Counted from the stretch's first letter, positions 1 through 11,048 are shown. The stretch: 64,000 nucleotides of DNA from Caenorhabditis remanei (GCF_010183535.1 NC_071331.1:16864001-16928000); one strand, 5' to 3'. Numbers and translations: made by a program. The notes: generated by a model from the sequence alone, not told the origin.

Positions 1-15
1 TCTCTTCTGTTGTAG

Positions 16-3000
16 AATTGGATATGCTGATAGAAGCCAATCGTCTCTGTCATACACTTCTCAAAAAAGTTCTTCATTCAATTGCTCCATTTGATGATCT
101 CTTCCAGGAAGCTAATCACGCCGTCAACTCGCCACATGGAAGAATTACTCTTCATGTTTTCTGGGAACTCAACTACGATTTCGTGCCGAACTTTGTGTAC
201 AATGGATCAACTCACAGATTTGTTCGGGCTCGGCATGTTTTCCGAAAGACTCCAGCAAGAGAGAAACCTCCAACAGTCGGACAAGTTTACTACTGGGGAT
301 CGAAATCATTGATGGCTGCTTTCATGAATATATCTAATGCTTACAGTCAATGTATCGGAACTCAGCATCTGAAAGCAATCACTCGCCTTCTACATTACCA
401 AGGAATCGCTGTTATTCTGGACGAACTTCTGAAAATGACGCATCGACTTCTGGAAGATAAAATCAAGAGACACGTGAAAAATGTATTCAATATGATGCCT
501 AAAATTTGTAAACTCCCGAGAGCCGACTACGGGAGTACGGCGTTGTTACAATACTATTGCCATCATTTGGAAGCTGTTGGAAAGTACCCGGAACTCAAGA
601 CAGAATTTTGTCAAGATCTTCGAGAACTCGGCAACATGATAGTTTTCTGCCAACAACTGGAAGTGGCTCTCGGACAAGAAGAGACTCACGATCTCTTTCT
701 AGCGGCTGCATATATTGGAAATGTTCCCCAACCACCATCAAGAAGTAAGTCACCTTTTTTGAAACTATTTTGAACGATTTTTGTTGCAGATGCGCAAGAG
801 CAAATGAAACAGCTAGTTAAGCTAGAAGAGAAGTTCTCAAGAATTCACTTGACCGAAGTTATAGACAAAGTCAGTGTTGATGAAGGACAGAAAGTAATAG
901 CAAGAGAAGCAGAACTAATGACAAAAGAGAGATTATGCTGTGGGCTGAATGCTTTCGAAAACTTCTTACTTCGAATCAGACAAATGCTCGCAAATGATGA
1001 GGTATCAATTTTGTTCAATTTCATCGATTTTTTAATTTCTCAGATCTGGACTGGAGGATATCCATCAAACGGAGTGTTCTGGATCGATGAGTGTGTGGAA
1101 TGGTATCGTGTCTACTCAGCTTTGCAGTTTTTCTTATGTCAACCAACGCGCGATGATAACGATGTGAACGCAGAGTGAGTTATAAGATTCAGACTTGTCA
1201 CGGGCCGGGCCGGGCCGGGCCGGGCCGGGCCGGGCCGAAATCAGAAAAAATTTTGGCCCGGCCCGGCCCGGCCCGGCGGGCCAAACTCAGGAAAAATCTC
1301 GGCCCGGCCCGGCCCGGCCCGGCCCGGCCAGGCTCTTTTGAAACATGTTGAGTTTTTGATTTTTTTTTTGGAAATTTTAGGTAAAATGTGAATATGTATG
1401 ATAATTAAGGCATTTTTACTCTATTTTTTCGAAAAATTTCAAATAAAATTTGGTAAAAACGGGTTCCCATTTTTTGAAATCAGGAAAAATTTTGGCCCGG
1501 CCCGGCCCGCCGGGCCAAACTCAAGAAAAATCTCGGCCCGGGCCGGCCCGATTTTTGACAAGTCTGATAAGATTCTCGATTTATTACAAGAAACTTTCAT
1601 AATAATACTCAAAATGAGTTCTTCAATGTCTGCTTTTGCTTCTCGGGCGGTCTTCAATGCTACGGGATCTATCATGTCTGCTCTTTGGACGATCTTCACT
1701 ACTGCGGACTCTGTCTTGTCTACTCTTTGGACGGTCCTGACGACTTCCTCTTTCACGATCATCACGACTCTTGTTCCTTTTTCTATCATCACTACGATCG
1801 TCCCGATCTCTACGACTTCTGTCTCTGTCACGATCCTCTCTTTCCTTTCTACTACGATCCTCTCTGTCCTTCCGGCTCCTGTCTCGATCCTCTCTATCTT
1901 TCCGGCTTCTATCACGATCTTCTCGTTCCTTTCTACTTCTATCACGATCCTCTCGCTCTTTTCTGCTTCTGTCGCGGTCTTCTCGCTCTTTTCTGCTCTT
2001 GTCTTCTCTTTCTTTCCGACTTCTGTCCTCTCGTTCCTTCCGACTCCTATCTTCTCTCTCCTTCCTGCTTCTTTCGCGATCACGATCCTCCCGTTCTTTC
2101 CTGCTCCTGTCTTCACGTTCCTTTCTGCTTCTAGAACGATCTCTATCCTTATCCGATCGGGTTTTTTCTCTTCTCTCTACGCTCTTCTGCTGGCTCTTCC
2201 TCGGACTTCTGCTTTTTTCGACATCTCTTCTACTGCGATCCCTTTCTCTATCACGATCCCGATCTTGACGACTTCGGCTCTTGTCGTCCTTTCTTCTACG
2301 ATCTCTCGATCTATCCAAATCCTCTTTTCTTCTTCTGAAAACCACCAAAGTTCTTATATCAAAAATTATCTGTTTCACCTGTCCTCTTCATCACGTCTTC
2401 TAGAATCTTCCCTCGGTGGTGGTGCATTCACTTTACCAGGGGAACGACGCTGAAAAGATGTTACTCCAGTTCAAGAAATTATTATTAGCTCACTAACTCC
2501 ACTTTTCGGTCGGTCACTGTCGCGATTACTCTGAAAATAGAACAATTGGGGTCGAACCAATATGAATTCGTCTTACTTGTTGCTTCTTCGGTTGAGTAAA
2601 ACCACCACTGGATCGTACTTTAAGGAGGAACATTATTAAAAGCATTCCAAGGATCAAAAATGTTAGGACAGCATTTATGAGAAGCATGAACGCACTGGGC
2701 GGAATCTTATCCACAAAGTCGAGTTTCGCATAATCTTCAGCTGTAGGATCTTCTCTTTTTGTCCTTTCCTCAGTTTTCGGTGGGTTTTTGTTCTTGCTGC
2801 TAGGTTTCCCATTCGACGCTTTCGATTTAGCTGTGCCATCAGTTGCCTGAGTATAAATATTCGACCTGATCCGGTTCAACTAGCAACCTACGATAGCTTT
2901 AATTGGGAGAAGAGAGCATCCAGAACCCATAGCGCTGAACATAGCCACAGCGGCCAGGATGAACCCAAGTTTTGGGGAAGCGTGAGAAGATTTAGTAGCC

Positions 3001-5048
3001 ATCATAAACAGAACTCCGATGCAAATAGTCGCGATAAGAGCTAAACTGAGCGAAACATACGCCTAGAAAAGATATATTGTGTTCTCGATGAGAAAAGAAG
3101 AAACTAACCCAGGCAGGTGCACTACCAATAGAGGAATTTCCTTGTGAGAAAACAACGAGTTGTACCATGAAAGCAATACTGTTTGCCTGAAATTGTTAAA
3201 CATCTCCAGAGATGTATTAGGTTGATGCATAAGTTTCTTTCTTTTTTGAAGGTGTGACTTTGGTCCCCGGTCTCTAAGCGATGAGGTTGTTTTTCAACCC
3301 AAACATTTTTGCATTTTTATGACCTCTTTAGTGGCTAACATATAATGTTTCAAGTTGGTGCCTAGACACTCCGCTCGTGAAAACGATGGCTTTTTTGATC
3401 GCCAACCAAATGCCTATTTTGGAAGGTTTTTTGATTTTTGTCGCATTGGTATCAAAATAATAAGATCTTTATAAGAAATTAATTGCAATTTATAAAACAA
3501 GACTTGATCTTGTTATCTCATTTTAATTTTCAGTCGGAATGTTGAAAACAAAAAAGTTAAGATCAGACTATTGAGAGCAACGAGAAATCATTGTTCAGCT
3601 GGGTTCAAACAGATTACAAAAATATTTGAGAGAACATTTGTACCAAACTATTTGTAAAAGTTAGAGGGGAAAATGAGTAAGTTATGCCATAAAAAAGTTT
3701 ATGACACAGCTATCAAATTAAGTGATAAAACTTGGCTGATAAATTTCTTATGATTTTTGCTCTTTCGAGAAATTTTGTGTACTAGACCTGAGTGGAGTCT
3801 AGGTCTCTTCTCAACGCTCACAAATAAGTCTGAATTATTTTGTTGTAAGTAGTCAATAGTACATACATTGATCTGAAAATGTGCAAAATATTTAGTGGAT
3901 TGCTTTAGAGATTGGAGCAGTAGGCCTCATCAAACTCAAAAATCACGTGATTTTGATGATGTTGACTTGGGGCTTCCTCCGAAAAAGGACAATTGATGTG
4001 AATATCGGAAACAAAGTAAATTTAGAAACATCAATGTCCACTTTACTTAATAATAAACATTTCTACCGATTTCCCTATCTACAGTTAAAGAAATATCAAA
4101 AATACTCGCACACTCCTAAATATCTGATCCTAACCTTTCGTCCGGGACCCGCACTGAACTATCGTTGCTTAGTTGGAATGCGTTTATTTGTTTTTTATAA
4201 ATGACTTTTCTTGCTTGTTTTAATTCTGAATAGCTCACCCATTCTTGTCAACATTTTCTAGGAAAAAAATGGAGACGAAAAGTGGTAGCAAAAAAGGGTT
4301 ACTCAAGTGTTTTGACGTGCCTCCGGCTGAGATTAAACGGATGGTGGACGTCAAGTCACAGGTATAATCACAATGAGTTATAGGTACTAACCAACAATGT
4401 TTCTTATTATGTGAACTATTAGTCTTCTAGAAATTTCATACCAAAAATTACCCAAAAAAAGAAAGAAACTTATGCATCAACCTAATAGCTTCCCAGAACA
4501 TACCAGAACTGCGCTCAGAGGCTGGACGTAAATCCATGATTTTGACTCATCGAAGGTCATGAGCCTATAGTAAACGTTGGAATGATCAGTTTAAATTTAG
4601 AGGAATAGAGATAATTGGACTCGATACGTGTTCATATTCAGATTCAAGTTGGAAGTTCACGCTTTAATTATTACAATTTCCAGAGAATTGTTCGGAGATT
4701 CATTGCAATGGGGAGGACTCACTCTGATCACGCTACTGGGACAACATCGACGATTTGAAGTTCTTGATTTCTGCTATCATCTTCATCGGGTCAACAAAGG
4801 AGATGGAAAGGATGAAATTATTAATCAAATTGTAAGTTTACAAGGTTTATCTTATATAGAAATGTATTTTGTTCCAGAGACTTTCCAAGATGGTTGAGCG
4901 TATTCGTCGTTTCCAACTGCTCAATAATCAAATCTTTATTATTTTGACAAATCAATTAAACGAAAACAACGACGATGATCACGAGAGAGTTCGTGAATTC
5001 GCTCCACCGGTTCATCCAAATTATGCAAACCATGCTCGTCGCCAATGA
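16..5048 (+). CDS. gex-2: GEX-2, CYFIP/Sra-1 subunit of the WAVE regulatory complex (C-terminal part, 5' end outside window)
   Basis: CYFIP/Sra-1 binds Rac-GTP and holds the WAVE actin-nucleation complex together at the cell cortex. Exons: <16-744, 790-1001, 1044-1175, 4684-4831, 4878-5048; all junction phases agree and the stop is TGA. Family landmarks appear in the right order: GRITLHVFWELNYDF, NISNAYSQCIGTQHL, LLHYQGIAVILDELLK, MPKICKLPRADYGS, LLTKERLCCGL-type text (MTKERLCCGLNAFENFLL), QHRRFEVLDFCYHL, DGKDEIINQI and the terminal KMVERIRRFQLLN. The first exon starts right after a TGTTGTAG acceptor, so upstream exons lie outside the window. The 3.5 kb intron 1176-4683 is very large for this genus and carries two mobile elements and an opposite-strand gene. 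Identity is secure from family knowledge; the symbol is by orthology and synteny. Confidence 0.95.
1191..1566. mobile_element. Non-autonomous hAT-like MITE with GGGCC pentamer arrays
   Basis: The 376-bp segment has perfect 11-bp terminal inverted repeats (CAGACTTGTCA at 1191-1201, its complement at 1556-1566). It is flanked by an 8-bp direct duplication ATAAGATT (1183-1190 and 1567-1574). An 8-bp target duplication plus short CA-starting TIRs is the hAT signature. The interior consists of tandem GGGCC or GGCCC runs in both orientations (about 1202-1236, 1254-1280, 1302-1330, 1494-1555), separated by AT-rich spacer. There is no coding capacity. It sits just after the donor site of the long gex-2 intron. 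The superfamily is inferred from the duplication length. Confidence 0.85.
1623..4560 (-). CDS. Four-TM membrane protein with long RS-rich C-terminal tail, nested in the gex-2 intron
   Basis: I do not recognise the membrane domain. Exons (minus strand): 4560-4504, 3186-3109, 3062-2892, 2846-2577, 2530-2498, 2449-2379, 2334-1623; 463 aa with every phase consistent. Four hydrophobic stretches are seen at about residues 10-32, 44-68, 77-99 and 153-176. A Lys-rich linker (near 103-150) precedes TM4. From about residue 190 the protein is almost entirely R, S, D, E and K with repeated SRKERED units, like the RS domains of splicing factors. Neither RS exon has its own in-frame ATG, which argues for one gene rather than two. 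The first intron holds a mariner-like element; removing it and one TA copy leaves a normal 46-nt intron. The RS part resembles the neighbouring gene at 5360-6011. A transcript is needed to confirm the fusion. Confidence 0.7.
1800..2130 (-). repeat. Coding minisatellite: RS/ED-rich repeats
   Basis: Within the last exon of the nested gene the protein repeats RSRKERED, RDRSRKERED and RDRSRKDRED about a dozen times. At the DNA level these are imperfect 24-30-nt tandem units built on a pyrimidine-rich TCTTTCCGACTTC-like core on the plus strand. Such arrays change copy number readily, so the length of this tail may vary between strains. Confidence 0.75.
3217..4485. mobile_element. Mariner/Tc1-superfamily element with 31-bp perfect inverted repeats, no intact transposase
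   Basis: Element of 1,269 bp, bounded by TA on both sides (3215-3216, 4486-4487). The terminal inverted repeats begin TTAGGTTGATGCATAAG and are identical for 31 bp (3217-3247 versus 4455-4485). TA target site, size near 1.3 kb and a TTAGGTTG start all fit mariner-like elements (the human Made1 end also starts TTAGGTTGGTGCA). No transposase domain is visible on either strand; the longest open stretch, 3947-4204 plus, shows no D,D(34)D context. It is probably a non-autonomous or decayed copy. Identical ends suggest recent insertion. Confidence 0.85.
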
Positions 5049-5359
5049 TAAATGTTTTCTGGTTCTTTTAATATGAGTAATTATTTATTGTCATGGTGCT
5101 TTTTCTTTGTAATTTATTATTTATTCAAATCTTGCCCAGATTCTCAACATCTTCGCATTATTCAGTTTTATTCCGATTTACTTCAGTTTTTTAAAACGAT
5201 AATCTTGTGAATAATCGCATTTTATGTATATAACATATTTATGATAATTCGCAATTTGAAAACTTTAATATTGATCACAATCAAAAATTATTAAAAATTT
5301 GCAGGTCTTCGTTTATTTGGATACGCGCAGTTCAGGGTGATAAGATTTATCAAGAATAG
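5049..5359. other. Convergent 3' regions of gex-2 and the RS-protein gene
   Basis: AT-rich stretch of 311 nt between two converging stop codons. It contains only 3' UTR-like sequence with several AATAAA-like and TTTATT motifs on both strands. No gene seen. Confidence 0.6.
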
Positions 5360-6011
5360 CTAGTTGCTTGAATCATATTCAGAACTGCGAGATCTCATCT
5401 TCTTGCTTCTTGAGCGAATCGAATGGTTTCTTCGTTCAGGATCATCACGGCTCTGCTTCCTTCCACTAGAATTTCTATCCTTACGACGTCTATCCCTTTC
5501 CCGACTCTTTTTATCCCTATCATTTTCGTCTCCATCTTCTCTTTCACTGTCATTTCTATCCTCCCGGCGCCGTTCCTTTTCACGATCGTATCTCCTTGTT
5601 CTACTTCTAGAACGGTCCGAAAGTGTCTTAATTCTATTCTCCGAGCTCTTCCGCTTCCTCGGACTCCTGCTTTCTCTTCTACTTTGATCTCTTTCACAAT
5701 CCTGACGACTTCTGCTTCTACTCCTTTCATCCACTCTCCTCAAACTACGCTCTCTTGACCTATCTTTCTTTTTTCGTCTGAAAATTTATACCGATTCTAT
5801 CATAATCAATGAAACAAAGCGAACCGTTTCACACTTTCTCCATAATCTTCGTCGAGAGACTCCAATTCATTCATTCTTATTCTATCTTTTTCTCCTTTAA
5901 ACCGGAAATTACTTCGGTGACATTTCATTCTGAAACAGAAAATTGAAGTATCGGCTTTAACATTTTGTCGTTGTTTAGAACATACCCGGGATGTTTATAA
6001 CGATCAACCAT
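5360..6011 (-). CDS. Small RS-domain protein, paralogous to the RS tail of the nested gene
   Basis: Exons 6011-5986, 5929-5825, 5777-5360 give 182 aa. The start MVDRYKHPG is followed by a basic segment (KCHRSNFRFKGEKDRIR) and then about 140 residues dominated by R, S, E, D and K with SRSRSRQD, SRSPRKR and SDRSRSRTR motifs. This composition is typical of nuclear SR-like proteins; no RRM or other fold is visible. The junction before RKKKDRSRE is a phase-2 intron, as is the intron before RRRKEDLDRS in the nested gene, and aligned DNA (for example 5643-5740 against 2183-2290) is clearly similar, so the two are duplicates. The donor at 5824 (GTTCGC) is weak, so the second intron is the least certain part. 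Confidence 0.65.
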
Positions 6012-6224
6012 GATTACTTTCTAGCAGTTTTTATTAAATGAAAAATTAATTTTAATAGAAAATCAATGGGATGTTGAAAAGTTCAGACGTCATTCCACAA
6101 TTCTTCAAAAATTAAGTACTTCCGGTTAAAATTTTTTTAATGGTTATTCATGAAGTCCACAATAAAAGATGCAAAAATGAAAATCTTTCATTTATTATTT
6201 ATTATCATTGTTATTTCTCCTCTC

Positions 6225-7970
6225 TCATGCATTCTGAATATTCTCATTGGCTGCTCCTGCCACTTCATGTCTTTCTTCCGGAACATCTTCTGAATTCACT
6301 TCAATAATCTCGATAGCCTCTCTTCTAATAATTTCTTCAACTTGACTCGCTGGCATTATCACAATCTTATTCGCATCAAGTGTCTCTGGTTCATCATCTT
6401 CATCATCATCTTCTTCTTCTTCTTCTTCATCCTTTTTCTTATTTGCTTCTTTATTTTGTTGTCTTTCCATTTCAACATCTTCCGGAGCAACTCCAACCTT
6501 CTCTTCTTGTCCGAAACAACTCAAAAAACATAAACGAGTTGGTTTCCTTGAACGAAGCAATGATCGGAATAGAACCCAATGGACGAATGGAGTCTGAGCA
6601 GTCAGAAAGAATATTGAAAGAAACCAACCACTAGAGTCTGCATGACGTTCTTGTTCTTCAGATGGAGCCATCAGAAGTGATCCGAATGTGAAGAATATCA
6701 TTACCTGAATGAATTCATTTACTTTCAATTCTAGTATTCGCCGTTTTTTTCTAATATCAATCAAGATTTAGAATTTGTCTGAATTTTTGGAAGAGTACAC
6801 AAACGTTCTCGTGAATTCGTACCAGTTTACAACTACAGAGTTTTTCAACTCACCGTCTGAAACACTGCAACTTTCGATATCCGATCCAATGTGGTTGGAT
6901 TATTGGGTCCACACTGCTCTATTGAATAAACTGATTGTCGAGATAAGTTTTGCCTGGCGAAGAAAAATAAAACTGAAGTAATCAAAGGTGCAATGACATC
7001 ATAGAGATCCACCTGAAATTTCAAATTTATTTAGTTTGTAACCAGTTTAGGAAACAAACATGAATACGGTCAGGATACACTTCACTCGAACTATCAAGAG
7101 CAGACATCACAAAATATTCACGAAGAAAAGAGTATCCAACGACAAATATTGTGATGACTAAGCACAGAAGAGCATGAACTTTACTGAAAATATGCTTCGA
7201 TTAGTCAGTAATCGTATTATTTTCCAGTCTTACACTTCCTGAAGAATCGGAATATCAAATCGGGTATGCGTGGCAATTTGTTGGATACAAAGAACTGCAA
7301 CAATTGGTGCAACAAGTCGATTTATAGAGGCTGCTGATGCTTTTGAAATATAAAAATTGGAGAGTTGCTCTTCGAAACTTGTGATGGAAGAATTGAAATG
7401 AGAGGATCCTGAGATGGACATTTGGAAACATCCGAAGTGAATGACTGCAGCAACACACGCAATTAATGAAAGATACCAGATGAGGAAGTAACCGGGAACT
7501 TGTCGATCCTTTGATATTCGACTAACTCGAAAGTAAATGATTCGTGGAACATAAAATATGAAAGTAATCATAACAAGATAACTGACTGTCATCAGAGAAC
7601 CATCATGGGTATACTCTTTGTTCAAATCTATTATTCTTGACTCATTTCCAGATAAGTCATTCACATACTCCAGCCCCTCAGCATCAATTGGTGTCATTGT
7701 TGTGGTTGAGTTCGGGAAAAAATTGTTGAGCAACGAGAGAATATTCGCTTGTTCCGTGTTGTTCGATAGATCAGACTGAAATTTTCAGATGAGTACATAG
7801 AATTTAAAAAACAATTACAGAAATATTAATGACTTCGTCATCTGTGCCATTCAACAGTTTGAAAACTTCCGGGCTGATTGAAGATGATCTAAATTGAGAG
7901 GAAACTTTTGGAGTAAATAGATAAACACTTACATTTCATCTCCACCAAACTCTTCTGTCATGTTAGACAT
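6225..7970 (-). CDS. Seven-TM protein, copy A of a tandem pair; family not recognised
   Basis: Exons 7970-7933, 7888-7819, 7775-7234, 7183-7060, 7012-6854, 6704-6225 give 470 aa. There is no signal peptide. About 95 polar residues with several NxS/T sequons come first. Seven hydrophobic stretches follow, near 96-117, 133-154, 186-206, 219-237, 260-278, 306-325 and 337-357. Conserved patches shared with copy B are YVPR[IM]xYFR after TM1, NR[IL]V[AS]PIV in TM3, PTTLDR before TM6 and TAQTPxVHxxLFRSLLRSRK in TM7. The cytoplasmic tail has a run of acidic residues and the end motif ETLDANKIVIMP. Topology resembles a GPCR, but no known nematode chemoreceptor signature is present. Function unknown. 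Confidence 0.85.
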
Positions 7971-8524
7971 AATGACCCACGAATCGAATTTTCCAGGTTA
8001 AAAATATTTGATCCCGAGAAAAAGTTCCACTTCAATACGTGTACAGCGGAAAAAGAAGGAAAGTGGAAGGCGGCGTCAAGAAGTACTCGGTCACGAATTG
8101 CAGGTGAATTCTTGCCATTTTTAGGAATTTGTATGTCAAAAGTAATTGAAAAATTCGCCTGAAAATCACTGAATTTTCAGATGTTGTCATGAGATTTGAG
8201 GGGGATGTATGAGTATTGGAGAAAGTAGAAATAGAGATACTGTAGCTTTTGAGGCGAAGTGATTCAGTGAAACTCTTGATTCGAAATAATATTACGAAAT
8301 AGGATAAGATAAAATAGGAATCACCGTTCAAAAGCACTATGTTTAAACTTAGAAAAATAGACGATGTTCCAGATACAAGTTGAAAATTTCATCGTTTACA
8401 TCTCTGGAAGTTGTTTGGTCTATGAAGAAAAAACATTACTTTATCCAAATATTTATTTTTCAAAACTCAAAGTCCCAAATATATATGCACAATACATGAA
8501 AAGGAGTTAAGCTTTCTCGTTTGG
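7971..8524. other. Intergenic spacer between the two 7TM paralogs
   Basis: AT-rich, 554 nt. It holds the promoter of copy A and the 3' end of copy B. The open frame at 8032-8337 minus looks like chance. No further gene seen. Confidence 0.5.
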
Positions 8525-11048
8525 TCATCTCTCTAAATTTCCATCTGGAACGATGACAATCTTGTTATGATCCAATGTTTCCATTGTATTCGCCTCTTTA
8601 TTCTCATCGTCTTCTTCTTCTCCATTCTTCTGACTTGGCTCACTTGTTCTTGGCTGTTGATTCAATTCAACTCCGTTATCAGCAGTATAAATCTTCTCTC
8701 CAGAATGACAACAAACCAAGAAACAGATGCGAGTCGATTTACGAGAACGGAGAAGTGAACGGAAGAGAACGAAATGAACGACGGGTGTTTGAGCAGTCAT
8801 GAAGAAGTAATACCAAGTCATTGCATCTGAATCCAATACTTCCTCTTCTGCTGCCGATGGACTGTAGAATATTGCACCAATTGCAACGAACACCATGATC
8901 TATAAATTAATTGAAAGGGGTGAATTCAGTTTTCTCTAAGAAATACCGTTTGGAAAACCACAACTTTAGAGACTCGATCAAGAGTAGTTGGTCCATTTGG
9001 TCCATACTTTTCAGTTGTATAGAGAGATTGTCGAGAGATTGAATGCTTTGCGAAAAAGAAAAGAAATGCAGTGATAAGTGGAAGGATTATATCAATGAGA
9101 TCGACCTGTAATGAATTCTTGAAATCCATATCTATTTCTCAAGATAATACGTGAATTGAATCCGGGTACTGTATTCCATCAATGGACGTCATAAATCTGT
9201 ATTCGTTGTAGAAGGAGTATGCAGTCACTAGAATTATGTGAATGACACAGTAAGCGAGTTGGAAGAATCTGAAAAGTTGCAGTAGACAGTTTTCGGTTAA
9301 ATTAAAACAAACGAATTCTGGAAAATCTGAAGGTTGTATTTGGAGTGAATTGATATTTGTTGAAGACAGAGAAGACTAACAATCGGAGAGACGATGCGAT
9401 TGACGGAAGCAGTTAGAGATTTATAGATGAATGGAGAGAACATATCGAATTCTACGGAATCGAAACTACCCGTGAGCATACTGACCATCATATTGTTTGT
9501 CGCATGACTGAAAGTAATGATTTCGTAAGAACCGTAAACCTTTCAGACTCACTAATAAGCATTTGCAATATGAATTCCAGCTCCAAGACATGCAATAACG
9601 GAGAGACAAACGATGGGAACGAATGAAGAGTGTTTGTAGTCATTCGATAAATTGCTTAGTCGAAAGTAGGCCATTCTCGGAACATAATAAAAGAATGCAA
9701 TCATTGTCAAACTGCAGAAGAAATTCAATACCGATGGATGGCTGTAGGTCATATTCAAATTGACTGGATACGATTTGTGTGAATAAGAGCTGAGATCATT
9801 AGCTCCCAGACCCTCCGACATGTTATCGAAGTTTGGTAAAAGACTATCAGTTCCATTACTTCCAAAATCTGTCGAGTTGTTCCCATAGTCCGTTGTGTTT
9901 GATACATGGTTTTTGTGACTCAACCATCCCCATTTATCTTTAAATGATTGTCTCGAAGACTGTGTTATGTTACTGTATTCCATGGTTTCCGTGCTGTTAT
10001 TCAGTATGTCCGTCTGAAATTAATTTCATTTCAAGGAAGAAGTTTCCGAGATTTCAATATTTACCAATGCCGTTCCAATCTTTCCCATATCAGTATTCGT
10101 CTTGTTCTGAGGTTTCATCTTCATTAAATCAGTGCCCAAACTGACGAGTGCTTCAGATGTACTGAAAAGTGTTTTTTTTTAACTGTTGCTCTTATTTATA
10201 GCTGTTTTAAATGTCACTCTGAAAATATTTTGTGGAGTGTGACAAGATCAAACGAGCAGGTGAAAATGTTCTGATTGGCGGGGTTACAATAAGAATTTTT
10301 AATTTTGACATCAGAACTGGTGACGAAGGTTCTCGTCTTTATTGTGAGTTCGATTCAGATTGAGAGAAAGGAAATGTTTTGGAATTGAAGGGACTTTTGT
10401 TGATTTAAATGAATAATTTCTGAAAAAAAACTAAGAGAATGGTTATATATCTTTTCTGCTTTTGAAAAAGTTGTCAGTTCGAGAATCCTATCATTTGCAA
10501 GTTTCTGAAATTGTATAAGGTAGTTCCTATATCAGGAATGCTAAGGTTACTCAAAATAGTTCAAAGAACATTCTATTGATATAGCGCTCGAATAATGACG
10601 AATTGCTCGAATAATGACGAATAATGACGGTGTCTCCAGGATATGTATGTGTAATAGATGTGAGTTTTACTGTATTCTGACTGGAACGCCACATGTAATG
10701 AATGACAAAATGATGGAGAACACCTTTTTGACTACTATATTTTCTCACTTCTTGATTGAGTCTAAGTGAGAACAAACAGATTAGAAACACTGTAACACAA
10801 CATACCCTTTTGTGTCGTTTGCATTTGCCGCCATCATCAGTTTTGAGAAATCTCCGAGAAGCTTCATTCCATTCTTTTTGTTTTCCAAGTCTTTGGCAGC
10901 ACTGAAAGTTTGTTTTAATGTTTCAAACTACCGTAAGACAATTTTACTGATATGATTTCAAAATACACTAACCTGTCCTCTGACAGTTGATCTAAACCTC
11001 TAAATTACTCTTGTCTTACCTGCCAGTCGCATTCATTAAACCATCCAT
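8525..11048 (-). CDS. Seven-TM protein, copy B of a tandem pair, with extended Asn-rich N-terminus
   Basis: Exons 11048-11020, 10901-10806, 10161-10065, 10013-9553, 9507-9313, 9268-9151, 9105-8947, 8899-8525 give 509 aa with all phases agreeing. Exon sizes of the TM region match copy A (159-nt exon VDLIDIILPLI... against VDLYDVIAPLI...). The first 170 residues are polar with many NxT/S sequons (NNSTET, NITQSS, NTTDYGNNSTDFG) and no signal peptide. Seven TM segments follow. The tail carries an acidic stretch and METLDHNKIVIVP. Intron 10162-10805 (644 nt) is long for the locus and holds a small duplicated CGAATAATGACGA motif near 10588-10628. Molecular function unknown; a receptor role is inference. 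Confidence 0.85.

Noticed and set aside
1202..1555. GGGCC arrays as a simple satellite or CRISPR-like array
   Set aside because: Terminal inverted repeats and target duplication show it is one mobile element; eukaryotic context and no spacers rule out CRISPR.
1398..2453. Long plus-strand open frame (351 codons) rich in Ser, Ile and Leu
   Set aside because: It is the antisense of the RS-repeat exon and the MITE; low-complexity repeats keep several frames open. No homology.
3947..4204. Open frame inside the mariner-like element as a transposase fragment
   Set aside because: No HTH or catalytic motif and far too short; left unannotated.
10551..10790. 79-codon minus frame in the first-third of the 7TM copy B gene
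   Set aside because: It lies within the 644-nt intron, and exons on both sides join in phase without it.
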